Source of the DNA: Halobacteriovoraceae bacterium
GTDB lineage: Bacteria; Bdellovibrionota; Bacteriovoracia; Bacteriovoracales; Bacteriovoracaceae
Assembly (NCBI GenBank): GCA_018663815.1
Contig: JABJPQ010000038.1
Coordinates: 1-6,339, forward strand
Reading direction: 5' to 3'
Length of the DNA stretch: 6,339 nucleotides
Below, piece by piece: positions 1-5,277 of this stretch; positions within the stretch are counted from its first letter, which is position 1, and each line of letters begins with the position of its first letter. Under the pieces are notes generated by a model. It ran no database searches. It saw only the letters and a list, made by a program, of their open reading frames with translations, and was not told where the DNA came from. The position numbers and the translations under genes are program-made.

Positions 1-939
1 GAGCAATACTATTCCTAATGATAGTGCTGTCCATGCATATAGATATTTTTTTCCATAAAAATGAGTGACGTCTTTTCGCAATGTCATTTTTATTCCAAAG
101 CCAATTGTAATTAATGACAATAGTATTGCTCCAATTGCATTGGCTGGACTTTGAGTTATAAATGTAATAGCAAAAAAAAGAAGAGATGCTCTTTGAATTA
201 TTTTTTTTAATTTATAAAACTTTTTTGGTTTTCTACCAATATTAAAAAGAAATTGTGCTGAGAAGTAACATGCAAGAAATTCAGAGGCAACAACACTAAA
301 GTAAACTGGATTATCAATGAAAAATATTTTTGTTTTATAATAATTTACAACCGAGCCAAAAAATAATGGTAATAAAGCCAGGCCATGTAGTGAAAATATA
401 ATTAAAGCGTAGTCTCTCAATAGAGAGGATTTTCTGCGATATGCTAAAACACTACAGACGGAAAAGAGAAATGAAATGATGACGAGGTAAAATAATATAG
501 CTAGCGAGTCAAATTGTAACTCAGTTAGGAATAAATGCTTTTCATGCTTCTCTAGTGTGGTGTCAATAATTAGGTTAGACTTTCCTTTGAGGTAAATAAA
601 ATGTGTACCAGCCGGTATCTCAAATGCATAGAATGGAAAGATTCTAATAGGAGAGATTTTTTTGCTTTGGGTGTGTAGCTCAACTTCTTCATATAGAGTA
701 TTTTTAATACTGAGATAGAAATTTGATTCACTTTTTGAAAAGCTATATTTAATCCAAAAAGGATCTGAATTGTAGCCCAGGTTTTTTATTTTATTTTTAG
801 AATTAGTGTTAAGCTTTAGGATCGCCTGTGATTTATTAAAATCTCCAAATACTATCGAGCGAGGAAGTATATCTTTTCCAAAAGCAGCAGCTTTAAATAT
901 AAAAAATATCAATATGACTAATATTTTGACAGTGTTCAA
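1..939 (-). CDS. 7TMR-DISM family membrane receptor, N-terminal 313 residues (partial, runs off left edge)
   Basis: The minus strand is open from a TTG start at 939 down to base 1, giving 313 codons with no stop at the edge. Residues 1-24 form a signal peptide (KILVILIFFIFKAAAFG). Residues about 25-140 look like the periplasmic 7TMR-DISMED2 sensor domain: the LGYNSDPFWIKYSF stretch near residues 54-67 matches its usual P-[FY]-W-[IL]-[RK]-[FY] signature. From about residue 146 hydrophobic helices follow one another (about 146-168, 178-196, 205-231, 252-285, 299 onward) with basic loops such as YRRK, as in the 7TMR-DISM block. Family members sense small ligands, often proposed to be carbohydrates, in the periplasm and pass the signal to a cytoplasmic histidine kinase, GGDEF or phosphatase domain. 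That output domain lies outside the window, so the signalling type is unknown. TTG is chosen because an in-frame stop lies two codons upstream, no ATG is near, and a strong Shine-Dalgarno is correctly placed. Confidence 0.8.
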   Translation of the reverse strand, partial: MNTVKILVILIFFIFKAAAFGKDILPRSIVFGDFNKSQAILKLNTNSKNKIKNLGYNSDPFWIKYSFSKSESNFYLSIKNTLYEEVELHTQSKKISPIRIFPFYAFEIPAGTHFIYLKGKSNLIIDTTLEKHEKHLFLTELQFDSLAILFYLVIISFLFSVCSVLAYRRKSSLLRDYALIIFSLHGLALLPLFFGSVVNYYKTKIFFIDNPVYFSVVASEFLACYFSAQFLFNIGRKPKKFYKLKKIIQRASLLFFAITFITQSPANAIGAILLSLITIGFGIKMTLRKDVTHFYGKKYLYAWTALSLGIVLL

Positions 940-947
940 AATTTAGA

Positions 948-955
948 CCTTCCTC
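948..955 (-). promoter_or_regulatory. Ribosome binding site deciding the TTG start of the receptor gene
   Basis: The minus strand reads GAGGAAGG, then 8 bases, then TTG. This near-ideal Shine-Dalgarno is what supports the TTG start at 939. The ATG just upstream of it opens only a four-residue frame (MRKV, then stop) and is probably incidental. Confidence 0.65.
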
Positions 956-985
956 ATTTTGTGTAAATTCTCTTTCCGCCTTATT

Positions 986-1012
986 TTATCGGTCAAAATA
1001 AATATTTCTTAA
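986..1012 (-). promoter_or_regulatory. Possible sigma-28 (FliA-type) promoter for the receptor gene, overlapping a sigma-70-like alternative
   Basis: On the minus strand ACCGATAA (993-986) matches seven of eight positions of the sigma-28 -10 element GCCGATAA. It is preceded by exactly 15 bases and then TTAA (1012-1009), three of four matches to the core TAAA -35. Transcription would start near 978, leaving a leader of about 40 bases before the TTG at 939. An overlapping sigma-70 reading is also possible: TTGACC, 18 bases, GAGAAT. Both are weak pattern matches in AT-rich DNA and only one, or neither, need be real. Confidence 0.3.
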
Positions 1013-1020
1013 TATTAAGA
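1007..1020. repeat. 14-base perfect palindrome between the divergent genes
   Basis: TCTTAATATTAAGA is fully self-complementary. It ends 12 bases before the -24 box of the sigma-54 promoter and overlaps the -35 region of the candidate minus-strand promoter, so a dimeric regulator bound here could touch both genes. An AT-only palindrome of this size could occur about once by chance in a window this long; location is the only support for an operator role. Confidence 0.25.
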
Positions 1021-1032
1021 TGGCTTTGTGCT

Positions 1033-1047
1033 TGGCATTGTTATTGC
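1033..1047 (+). promoter_or_regulatory. Sigma-54 (RpoN) -24/-12 promoter
   Basis: TGGCATTGTTATTGC matches the sigma-54 consensus TGGCACG-N4-TTGC. The invariant GG (1034-1035) and GC (1046-1047) are exactly ten bases apart, and only the two bases after TGGCA deviate. Transcription would begin near 1059, about 24 bases before the ATG at 1083, with a ribosome binding site in between. Sigma-54 promoters need an enhancer-binding activator, so the gene downstream is probably switched on by a specific signal. No activator gene is visible here. Confidence 0.6.
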
Positions 1048-1070
1048 GAGATAACGTTAAACTCATGACG

Positions 1071-1076
1071 AAAGGG
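1071..1076 (+). promoter_or_regulatory. Ribosome binding site deciding the start at 1083
   Basis: AAAGGG lies six bases before the ATG at 1083. The two upstream in-frame ATGs, at 1020 and 1065, have no purine-rich Shine-Dalgarno at a proper distance. The ATG at 1020 would also lie upstream of the predicted sigma-54 transcription start. Confidence 0.55.
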
Positions 1077-1082
1077 ATTAAG

Positions 1083-2081
1083 ATGGATGCTACAAAAATT
1101 CAAGAAAGTAATATACTAGAGATTGCAAGTTTAGATCAGAAAGTGATTCTTGGCATCAATAAGGTTGAAAAGTATGCTCCACAAAAAACAAGCCTGCTTA
1201 GAAAGTCTATCATTTTGTTTCTAATGCTTACTATGAGTAACCCTTTAACCCTCGCTGTTCTTGGCTTACTTAATCGGTTATTATTTAATCCAATTAGTTC
1301 GGTGTTCGTTTGCTATCCGGCCACAAAAAAATATCAAGAAAACTATTGCTTTAATTTTATGCTTCCTTTTATTAAGCATTATCCAGTAATTCTTGGAGCA
1401 TTTTATCAAGGAGGACGAATAGGGTTGATTACAGCAATTTCGTCTGTTGAATCAGATTTTCAATCTAAAGACTTTTTTAATAAGTTCTCTCGATGGACTA
1501 ATCTTCTCAAAAAACTACTAGGGGTATCTTCGATGACTTACTCTGGGATTCTTCCTTCTGCCATGAAAAAAGCAGAGATAATGTCTAAAGATGAACTTCA
1601 AGAAAGAAGTCGCCTGGTGGGAGATGTTGTCATTGATGCAGAAAAAGAAATTCGGCAGCGTTTAAATTATGCACCTAATTGTCCAGTAATTATATTAGGA
1701 GGTAAAGGGAATGTAGGCCGTGAGGTCGCTAGTAAATTTCTTACTTATGGACGGGATATCTATATTTTTGATCTTGGAGATCAGTTGCCACAAGAGCTTC
1801 GTAATCGACAAGTTATTTTGATTGATATTGCTCGTAAAGGTGTTTTAGAAAAATATATACATGAGTTTTGGGAGGGGATGGCCATTGTTAACGAAACTTA
1901 CCCTGAGCCGTCTCGTGATGTATCTCGGCAGTTAAAAGAGATGAATATTCCTCTTTTTCATGTTGCTGGGGTTAAAGCTGTTGCTATTCCAAAGTTTCCA
2001 CATGCCTATGCTGGTGGAATTCCTTGTTGTGCAATGAACCCCGCTAAAAAAGTAAGAGCGCTTGTTAGAGAACTTAATTAA
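1083..2081 (+). CDS. Uncharacterised Rossmann-fold NAD(P)-binding protein, possible membrane-associated dehydrogenase/reductase
   Basis: A 332-residue protein from ATG 1083. The frame is open back to 1020, but a ribosome binding site and a sigma-54 promoter favour the shorter form. Residues about 41-68 are strongly hydrophobic (around LFLMLTMSNPLTLAVLG) and may form a membrane hairpin. From about residue 200 a Rossmann unit is clear: VIILGGKGNVG (loop GGKGNVG at 206-212), a helix, then IYIFD ending in Asp230, the acidic residue typical of NAD binders. A second conserved-looking block has NETYPEP (270-276) and a C-terminal GGIPCC motif near 312-317. The order of elements (helical front half, G-x-G-x-x-G loop, then a [ND]-x-x-YP segment) recalls cyanobacterial long-chain acyl-ACP reductases and shikimate-dehydrogenase-like folds. 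That resemblance is remote and no substrate can be assigned. It stands alone on the plus strand and is probably monocistronic under RpoN control. Confidence 0.7.
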   Translation: MDATKIQESNILEIASLDQKVILGINKVEKYAPQKTSLLRKSIILFLMLTMSNPLTLAVLGLLNRLLFNPISSVFVCYPATKKYQENYCFNFMLPFIKHYPVILGAFYQGGRIGLITAISSVESDFQSKDFFNKFSRWTNLLKKLLGVSSMTYSGILPSAMKKAEIMSKDELQERSRLVGDVVIDAEKEIRQRLNYAPNCPVIILGGKGNVGREVASKFLTYGRDIYIFDLGDQLPQELRNRQVILIDIARKGVLEKYIHEFWEGMAIVNETYPEPSRDVSRQLKEMNIPLFHVAGVKAVAIPKFPHAYAGGIPCCAMNPAKKVRALVRELN

Positions 2082-2193
2082 TGATTATTTCTATATTTAA
2101 TAAAGTGACTCTTTAAGGGTGATTATTATGATTACTGAATAAGTTTTCTTCAATCTTTTAGCCATTCTCATTGTTTTTTAAGTCTCTATCTAA

Positions 2194-2221
2194 GCTGATG
2201 CCAGTAAGTGCTGACAACCGC
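2194..2221. other. Imperfect hairpin in the gap between convergent genes
   Basis: The gap 2082-2229 holds no gene. Within it, 2194-2221 folds as an imperfect stem around the six-base loop 2205-2210. Two positions mismatch in either strand, and a third (2201/2214) pairs as G-U only in the minus-strand RNA. It begins 8 bases past the FkbM stop, so it could protect or help end that transcript. Neither side carries a run of T, so it is not a standard intrinsic terminator. Confidence 0.25.
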
Positions 2222-2229
2222 TAAGTGAA

Positions 2230-2958
2230 CTAAGTTGACGCGTAAATTTCCCCAAGCGACCCATTATATTCAAGTTCTTTAACGTTGTAACCAAGCTCTT
2301 TTAGAAAGTCGATACAGTTTTGATGAATATTTTCTTTAAAGCAATCATGAGTTTCAACAAACAGTTCAGGTTTATTTTTTGAAAGTAAGTTTTTTGCACC
2401 TCTTAATACCTCAAGCTCTGCACCTTCAACATCAATCTTTATAAGCTGCGGTGGTGCGATAATATTTGTATCAATAAGAATATCAATTGAAACCGTTTCA
2501 ATTTCTAATCCACCAGTTTTCGAAATCCTTCTGGCAACGGGATCTCCGTCATCAAGAAAGTGCACCGTTCCTACTTTATCGGACACTGCTACCTCGTGAA
2601 TTGTCACGTTGTTAATATGGTTAATTTCTAAATGTTTTTTTAGAAAATTAATATTTCGTGGGCTTGGTTCAAAAGCGTGAACAGTTCCATTCTTTCCAAC
2701 ACCAACTGACGACATAAGAGAGTAGTAACCAACGTTTGCACCGATATCATAGACAACGTTATTTGCACGTAGGCACTTTTCAAAAATAACTCTTTTCTCT
2801 TTTTCAGCGGTACCTAACCAGCAACCATGGGGGCCAGATCCAATAATCCATTTCATACCTCTTAATGATTTCTGAACAAATGGAATACTACTACCTTTTG
2901 GTAATAGTTTGAACGGGAGTCGAATTACCTTACCTAAAATTTGATCACTTCCAAGCAT
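2230..2958 (-). CDS. FkbM family SAM-dependent methyltransferase
   Basis: A complete 242-residue protein of the FkbM/Methyltransf_21 family, which transfers a methyl group from S-adenosylmethionine, usually to a hydroxyl on a sugar or polyketide. Visible hallmarks are the SAM-binding motif I VVYDIGANVGYYS (68-80), the acidic motif II FEPSP (96-100), the family signature IKIDVEGAE (173-181) and ETHD (202-205). There is no signal peptide or membrane span, so it should be cytoplasmic; length is typical for a stand-alone enzyme. The start is supported by CAGGA seven bases upstream of the ATG. In many bacteria such genes sit in polysaccharide or lipopolysaccharide loci, but no glycosyltransferase is visible here, so the acceptor is unknown. 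A terminator on its upstream side suggests independent transcription; no convincing promoter was found in 2959-3025. It converges with the Rossmann-fold gene. Confidence 0.88.
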   Translation of the reverse strand: MLGSDQILGKVIRLPFKLLPKGSSIPFVQKSLRGMKWIIGSGPHGCWLGTAEKEKRVIFEKCLRANNVVYDIGANVGYYSLMSSVGVGKNGTVHAFEPSPRNINFLKKHLEINHINNVTIHEVAVSDKVGTVHFLDDGDPVARRISKTGGLEIETVSIDILIDTNIIAPPQLIKIDVEGAELEVLRGAKNLLSKNKPELFVETHDCFKENIHQNCIDFLKELGYNVKELEYNGSLGEIYAST

Positions 2959-3025
2959 TAAGATGTCCTGATTTTATAAGTTAATAGTTTTTACAGGTAG
3001 ATTAAAATAGATTTAGAATTTAGGC

Positions 3026-3050
3026 AAAATAAAAAGACCATCAAGAGGTC
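3026..3050 (-). terminator. Intrinsic terminator downstream of the interrupted S41 peptidase gene
   Basis: On the minus strand GACC (3050-3047), a seven-base loop and GGTC (3039-3036) form a short stem, followed at once by TTTTTATTTT (3035-3026). The four-base core stem is short, though flanking A and T runs extend it past a mismatch. It ends about 75-100 bases after the peptidase stop. The opposite strand also has a T-rich tail after the stem. Confidence 0.5.
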
Positions 3051-3071
3051 ATTTCTTTTTTCGAAAATAGT

Positions 3072-3096
3072 GGGGGGGATTTGAGTCATCCGGGGG
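3072..3096. other. Paired G tracts in an AT-rich intergenic region
   Basis: A run of seven G (3072-3078) and a run of five G (3092-3096) lie 13 bases apart, between the peptidase stop and its terminator. On the transcribed minus strand they read as C tracts, with GGAT/ATCC able to pair across the TGACTCA between them. A C-rich, G-poor 3' trailer could serve as a Rho loading site; this is only a suggestion from composition. Confidence 0.2.
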
Positions 3097-3124
3097 AGTT
3101 CGTGTTTTCCATAATTATGTATAC

Positions 3125-4492
3125 CTAGTCCCGTCTAACAGACCAAGAATATCCAGAGTCATTTGACTGTGGTTCAATGCTTAGACTTGAGTCTTGTGGT
3201 AGCACTGATCTTTGTTTTATATTCAGTTTAACTAAATATCCTTGCCAGCTCCCATCACCCATAGATGTTGTTCCTGCAAAATTAGCTTGTGTTAGTTTGA
3301 TTACAGCGCCACTGGACTTTAATATAAAGTTAAATCCAGCATTATTTATAAACTCCGCTAGTTGTTCTTTACCTAGGCTATCAATCCATTCTTTAATTAT
3401 TATTATAAAATCAAAGTCTAGGGTCGTATTTGCATATGGAGAATCTTTCTTTGTCATTAGCTGTGTTATTGTAACCTTTTTAAGACCCTTTCCTGTGCTT
3501 ATTGGAGAGTTTACAACAACAGGAGTACTTACAACAACAGTATTTTCTCCACGTAATATTTCTTTAACACCAAAATATTTTGCAGCCTCTTGCATATACA
3601 AGTCTACTTTAGGATTCAAAAATGAAGCAGGGGTTTCATTTATAATAATATTTGGGGTACTTCCTTGATTCTCAAGTAATTTACCATTTGCACCCCAGTT
3701 TGAAAAAATCGAATAATTAACAACTAAATTACTGTTATTAAGACGAATAACTCGACCACTGCCACTACCTCCGTTAGAAGGTACGCCAATGGTTTGTATT
3801 TTTTCATTTGAGATTAGTTTCGTTGCAGCAACAAATTGATCATTGGAGCTAAACGTATTTTCATCATATAGTAAGACAAGTTTTCCTTTAAAACCACCAG
3901 ACTCAGCTTTAGTTGAATGAAAACAATACAAAAAATCCCCGTATGAGTCATTTGAAAATTGATCCATAAAGTCTAGTGGATTTGCAGTATTATACTTTTT
4001 GATTGTTATTTTTTGTTCTGATGTCGCATTTTTAAACGAGATACATTCTGGGAAATAATTTAACGTTTTCCCCCTGAATTTTAGAACACCTATTATTTTT
4101 GGCTTTAAATTTTCATTTATTAGCCAAGTCAGTAGGTTCTTCCAAAGTGGTGAGCCTCCCGTATTAAAGCGAAGGTCTAGCACCAGCTTTTCTATTTTTT
4201 CTTCTTCAATTTTGAGCATCACTTGTTGCAGGTAGTTTTGCATCGTACTTGTATGCTCTGGAGTTATTCCCCATGTTGGTACTTTTAATACTGCGATATT
4301 TTGAGGTGAGATATTAAAATCAAAGCCGTAATACTCAGATGGTATATTTGAATAATAATTTCGCTTGGCTTTTAACTTACTCGTAAGGGGACTATAACCT
4401 ATAGACTTAACTTCGGGCTTACTTGAGTTAATACTTTCATAAGTAACACATTGTTCTTTTTTACTTAAAAGAGAGTAGAAGCAGACTCTCAA
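3125..4492 (-). CDS. Catalytic half of the interrupted S41 peptidase plus unassigned C-terminal region
   Basis: 455 codons from the first start-like codon after the internal stop, a TTG at 4492. That TTG has no Shine-Dalgarno, and a product starting there would lack a signal peptide, so it is unlikely to be a gene in its own right. Residues about 65-290 form the S41 catalytic core: VLDLRFNTGGS (104-114), the nucleophile motif NTFSSND with probable catalytic Ser215, and the closing motif LLENQGSTPNI (272-282). The residue 25 after the serine, a lysine in C-terminal processing peptidases, is Asn240 here, so it belongs to another S41 branch. Residues 317-330 carry a Val/Pro-rich linker. After it about 125 residues (IIIIKEWIDSLG, then MGDGSWQGYLVKL, ending GYSWSVRRD) form a tail I do not recognise. 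It mixes a probable helix with beta-like strands and may be a separate C-terminal domain. Confidence 0.6.
   Translation of the reverse strand: MRVCFYSLLSKKEQCVTYESINSSKPEVKSIGYSPLTSKLKAKRNYYSNIPSEYYGFDFNISPQNIAVLKVPTWGITPEHTSTMQNYLQQVMLKIEEEKIEKLVLDLRFNTGGSPLWKNLLTWLINENLKPKIIGVLKFRGKTLNYFPECISFKNATSEQKITIKKYNTANPLDFMDQFSNDSYGDFLYCFHSTKAESGGFKGKLVLLYDENTFSSNDQFVAATKLISNEKIQTIGVPSNGGSGSGRVIRLNNSNLVVNYSIFSNWGANGKLLENQGSTPNIIINETPASFLNPKVDLYMQEAAKYFGVKEILRGENTVVVSTPVVVNSPISTGKGLKKVTITQLMTKKDSPYANTTLDFDFIIIIKEWIDSLGKEQLAEFINNAGFNFILKSSGAVIKLTQANFAGTTSMGDGSWQGYLVKLNIKQRSVLPQDSSLSIEPQSNDSGYSWSVRRD
3511..3540 (-). repeat. Two 12-base direct repeats encoding a Val-rich linker
   Basis: The plus-strand 12-mer TTACAACAACAG occurs at 3511-3522 and again at 3529-3540, an 18-base (six-codon) period. 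On the coding minus strand this gives the hexapeptide pair VVVSTP-VVVNSP. It marks the join between the S41 core and the C-terminal region and is the kind of short in-frame duplication expected in an interdomain linker. Confidence 0.6.
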
Positions 4493-4515
4493 TTTTTCAG
4501 AAGTATTGAATGGTA

Positions 4516-4531
4516 GAGTTTTTTAAAACTC
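4516..4531 (-). other. Inverted repeat enclosing the internal stop codon of the S41 gene
   Basis: The minus strand reads GAGTTTTAAAAAACTC: seven bases, two central As, then the exact reverse complement of the first seven. As RNA it could form a six-base-pair stem with loop UAAA, placing the UAA stop codon in the loop. No T run follows, so it is not a terminator. It may simply be chance in T/A-rich sequence. Confidence 0.35.
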
Positions 4532-5158
4532 ACTAAGATAATTTAGAATGTGGGCACCATCAGGGCTTTGGTTACCAATTAGCTCAGCAAAACGATTTTT
4601 TTGATAATATTGGTTTGAGTGATTCGCAAATGGAAACAAATTATAGACTTGATCTATAGGTATATCATTGATGCTTTTTAAGACATATTGGTTGGAGACA
4701 AATTGCTCAAGAGATAAACCAATGTCACGGAGGACCATTTGGTTAGCATTATAAACTAAATAATTTCCAGCAACGTATCTCACATTTAAATTAAGACCTG
4801 TGATTGAGCGATCTCTTACATGAGCAGAGTAGGTATAGGTATGATCATCATTTAGTGATGATATTAAGTCATTCATCAGAAGACCGAAATTTGTCGCAGA
4901 AATCGTTTCTAACTCATAGTTATCTACAATCTTTATAAATTGTTTACATTTATTTTTCCAAGAGAAGTTGAATCGACTTTCTTTGTAATCAAGATATACA
5001 TAATTCTCTTTTATAATATGACATAGCTGATTGATGTCTTCTCGTACTTCTTTTTTACTCAAATTTCGATCGGATAAGTTATCACTAGCAAATAATGAAA
5101 AACTAAATAGTAACAACATCAAAGGTATTATTTTAAAAACAAAAGTATAGATTTTCAT
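4523..5158 (-). CDS. N-terminal half of the interrupted S41 peptidase (signal peptide and pre-catalytic domain)
   Basis: 211 residues from ATG 5158 to the TAA at 4525-4523. Residues 1-24 are a signal peptide with hydrophobic core IIPLMLLLFSFSLF and likely cleavage after Ala24 (LFA/SDN), so the product would be exported. Residues about 33-110 are a helical region ending in LISSLNDDHTYTY, the L-x-D-x-H-[TS] signature at the end of the N-terminal domain in tricorn-like and related S41 peptidases. The part after it (LNLNVRYVAGNYLVYN, then VLKSINDIPIDQVY) resembles the PDZ-like strand pattern before the catalytic core. All catalytic residues lie beyond the stop, so this fragment cannot be a peptidase. 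A weak ribosome binding site (AGGG, ten bases upstream) supports the start. The upstream S41 gene ends 119 bases before it, in the same direction. Confidence 0.75.
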   Translation of the reverse strand: MKIYTFVFKIIPLMLLLFSFSLFASDNLSDRNLSKKEVREDINQLCHIIKENYVYLDYKESRFNFSWKNKCKQFIKIVDNYELETISATNFGLLMNDLISSLNDDHTYTYSAHVRDRSITGLNLNVRYVAGNYLVYNANQMVLRDIGLSLEQFVSNQYVLKSINDIPIDQVYNLFPFANHSNQYYQKNRFAELIGNQSPDGAHILNYLSEF

Positions 5159-5202
5159 TATTGTTTTGCCCTGTCGTATCGATTTAGATGTTGCAAGACA
5201 AT

Positions 5203-5212
5203 TTAGCGCTAA
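5203..5212. repeat. 10-base palindrome in the gap between the two S41 genes
   Basis: TTAGCGCTAA is fully self-complementary and contains a GCGC core in otherwise AT-rich DNA, about 45 bases upstream of the ATG at 5158. It could be an operator for the downstream peptidase gene. The gap 5159-5277 otherwise shows no convincing promoter or terminator, so cotranscription of the two peptidase genes is possible. Confidence 0.2.
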
Positions 5213-5277
5213 CTATTTGTGATTGCAGGGAATAACGGATAAAATGTAAAATTTATCTGATTGTTGATCTAGAACCC

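Larger units (their letters stand above)
3125..5158 (-). pseudogene. Secreted S41 family serine peptidase gene interrupted by one in-frame TAA
   Basis: Read as one unit, ATG 5158 to TAG 3125 is 677 codons in one frame, with a single internal stop: TAA at 4525-4523, codon 212. The order is that of one S41 peptidase. It has a signal peptide (1-24), a helical N-terminal domain with the family motif SLNDDHTYTY (101-110), then after the stop the catalytic core with LVLDLRFNTGG (about 325-335) and the serine motif NTFSSND (serine about 437), and a C-terminal tail. The ten codons after the stop are also open and read on as KTLPFNTSEK. Because both sides are in the same frame, a single-base substitution of a sense codon (for example CAA, GAA or AAA) explains it, not an indel. 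The rest of the catalytic half has no further damage, so the event looks recent. Readthrough or a sequencing error cannot be excluded. Confidence 0.7.

Noticed and set aside
926..954. TTGACA on the plus strand at 926-931 as a -35 box
   Set aside because: No acceptable -10 hexamer lies 16-18 bases downstream, and the site is inside the receptor coding region.
1020..1082. Longer N-terminus for the Rossmann-fold protein starting at 1020
   Set aside because: No Shine-Dalgarno precedes 1020 or 1065, and the sigma-54 promoter and its predicted transcript start fall inside this stretch. Start 1083 has AAAGGG at good spacing.
2083..2118. Tiny plus-strand frame overlapping the Rossmann gene stop (ATG ATT ATT ..., 11 codons)
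   Set aside because: Too short and without a separate ribosome binding site or recognisable product.
2194..2221. Bidirectional intrinsic terminator between the convergent genes
   Set aside because: The hairpin has mismatches and neither strand has a T run after it; kept only as a low-confidence structure.
3177..3668. A 163-codon plus-strand reading frame
   Set aside because: It lies wholly opposite the S41 catalytic and C-terminal coding region, has no ribosome binding site, and its product shows no domain-like pattern. It is an antisense shadow.
3125..4492. The catalytic S41 half as an independent gene starting at TTG 4492
   Set aside because: No ribosome binding site, no signal peptide, and ten open in-frame codons link it back to the internal stop. 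It is better read as the second half of one broken gene.
4523..4525. Ribosomal or transcriptional frameshifting at TTTTAAAAAA as the explanation for the split S41 gene
   Set aside because: The two halves are in the same frame, so a single shift would not join them. Inserting or deleting a base in the A run after TAA would leave the stop in place and move the second half out of frame.
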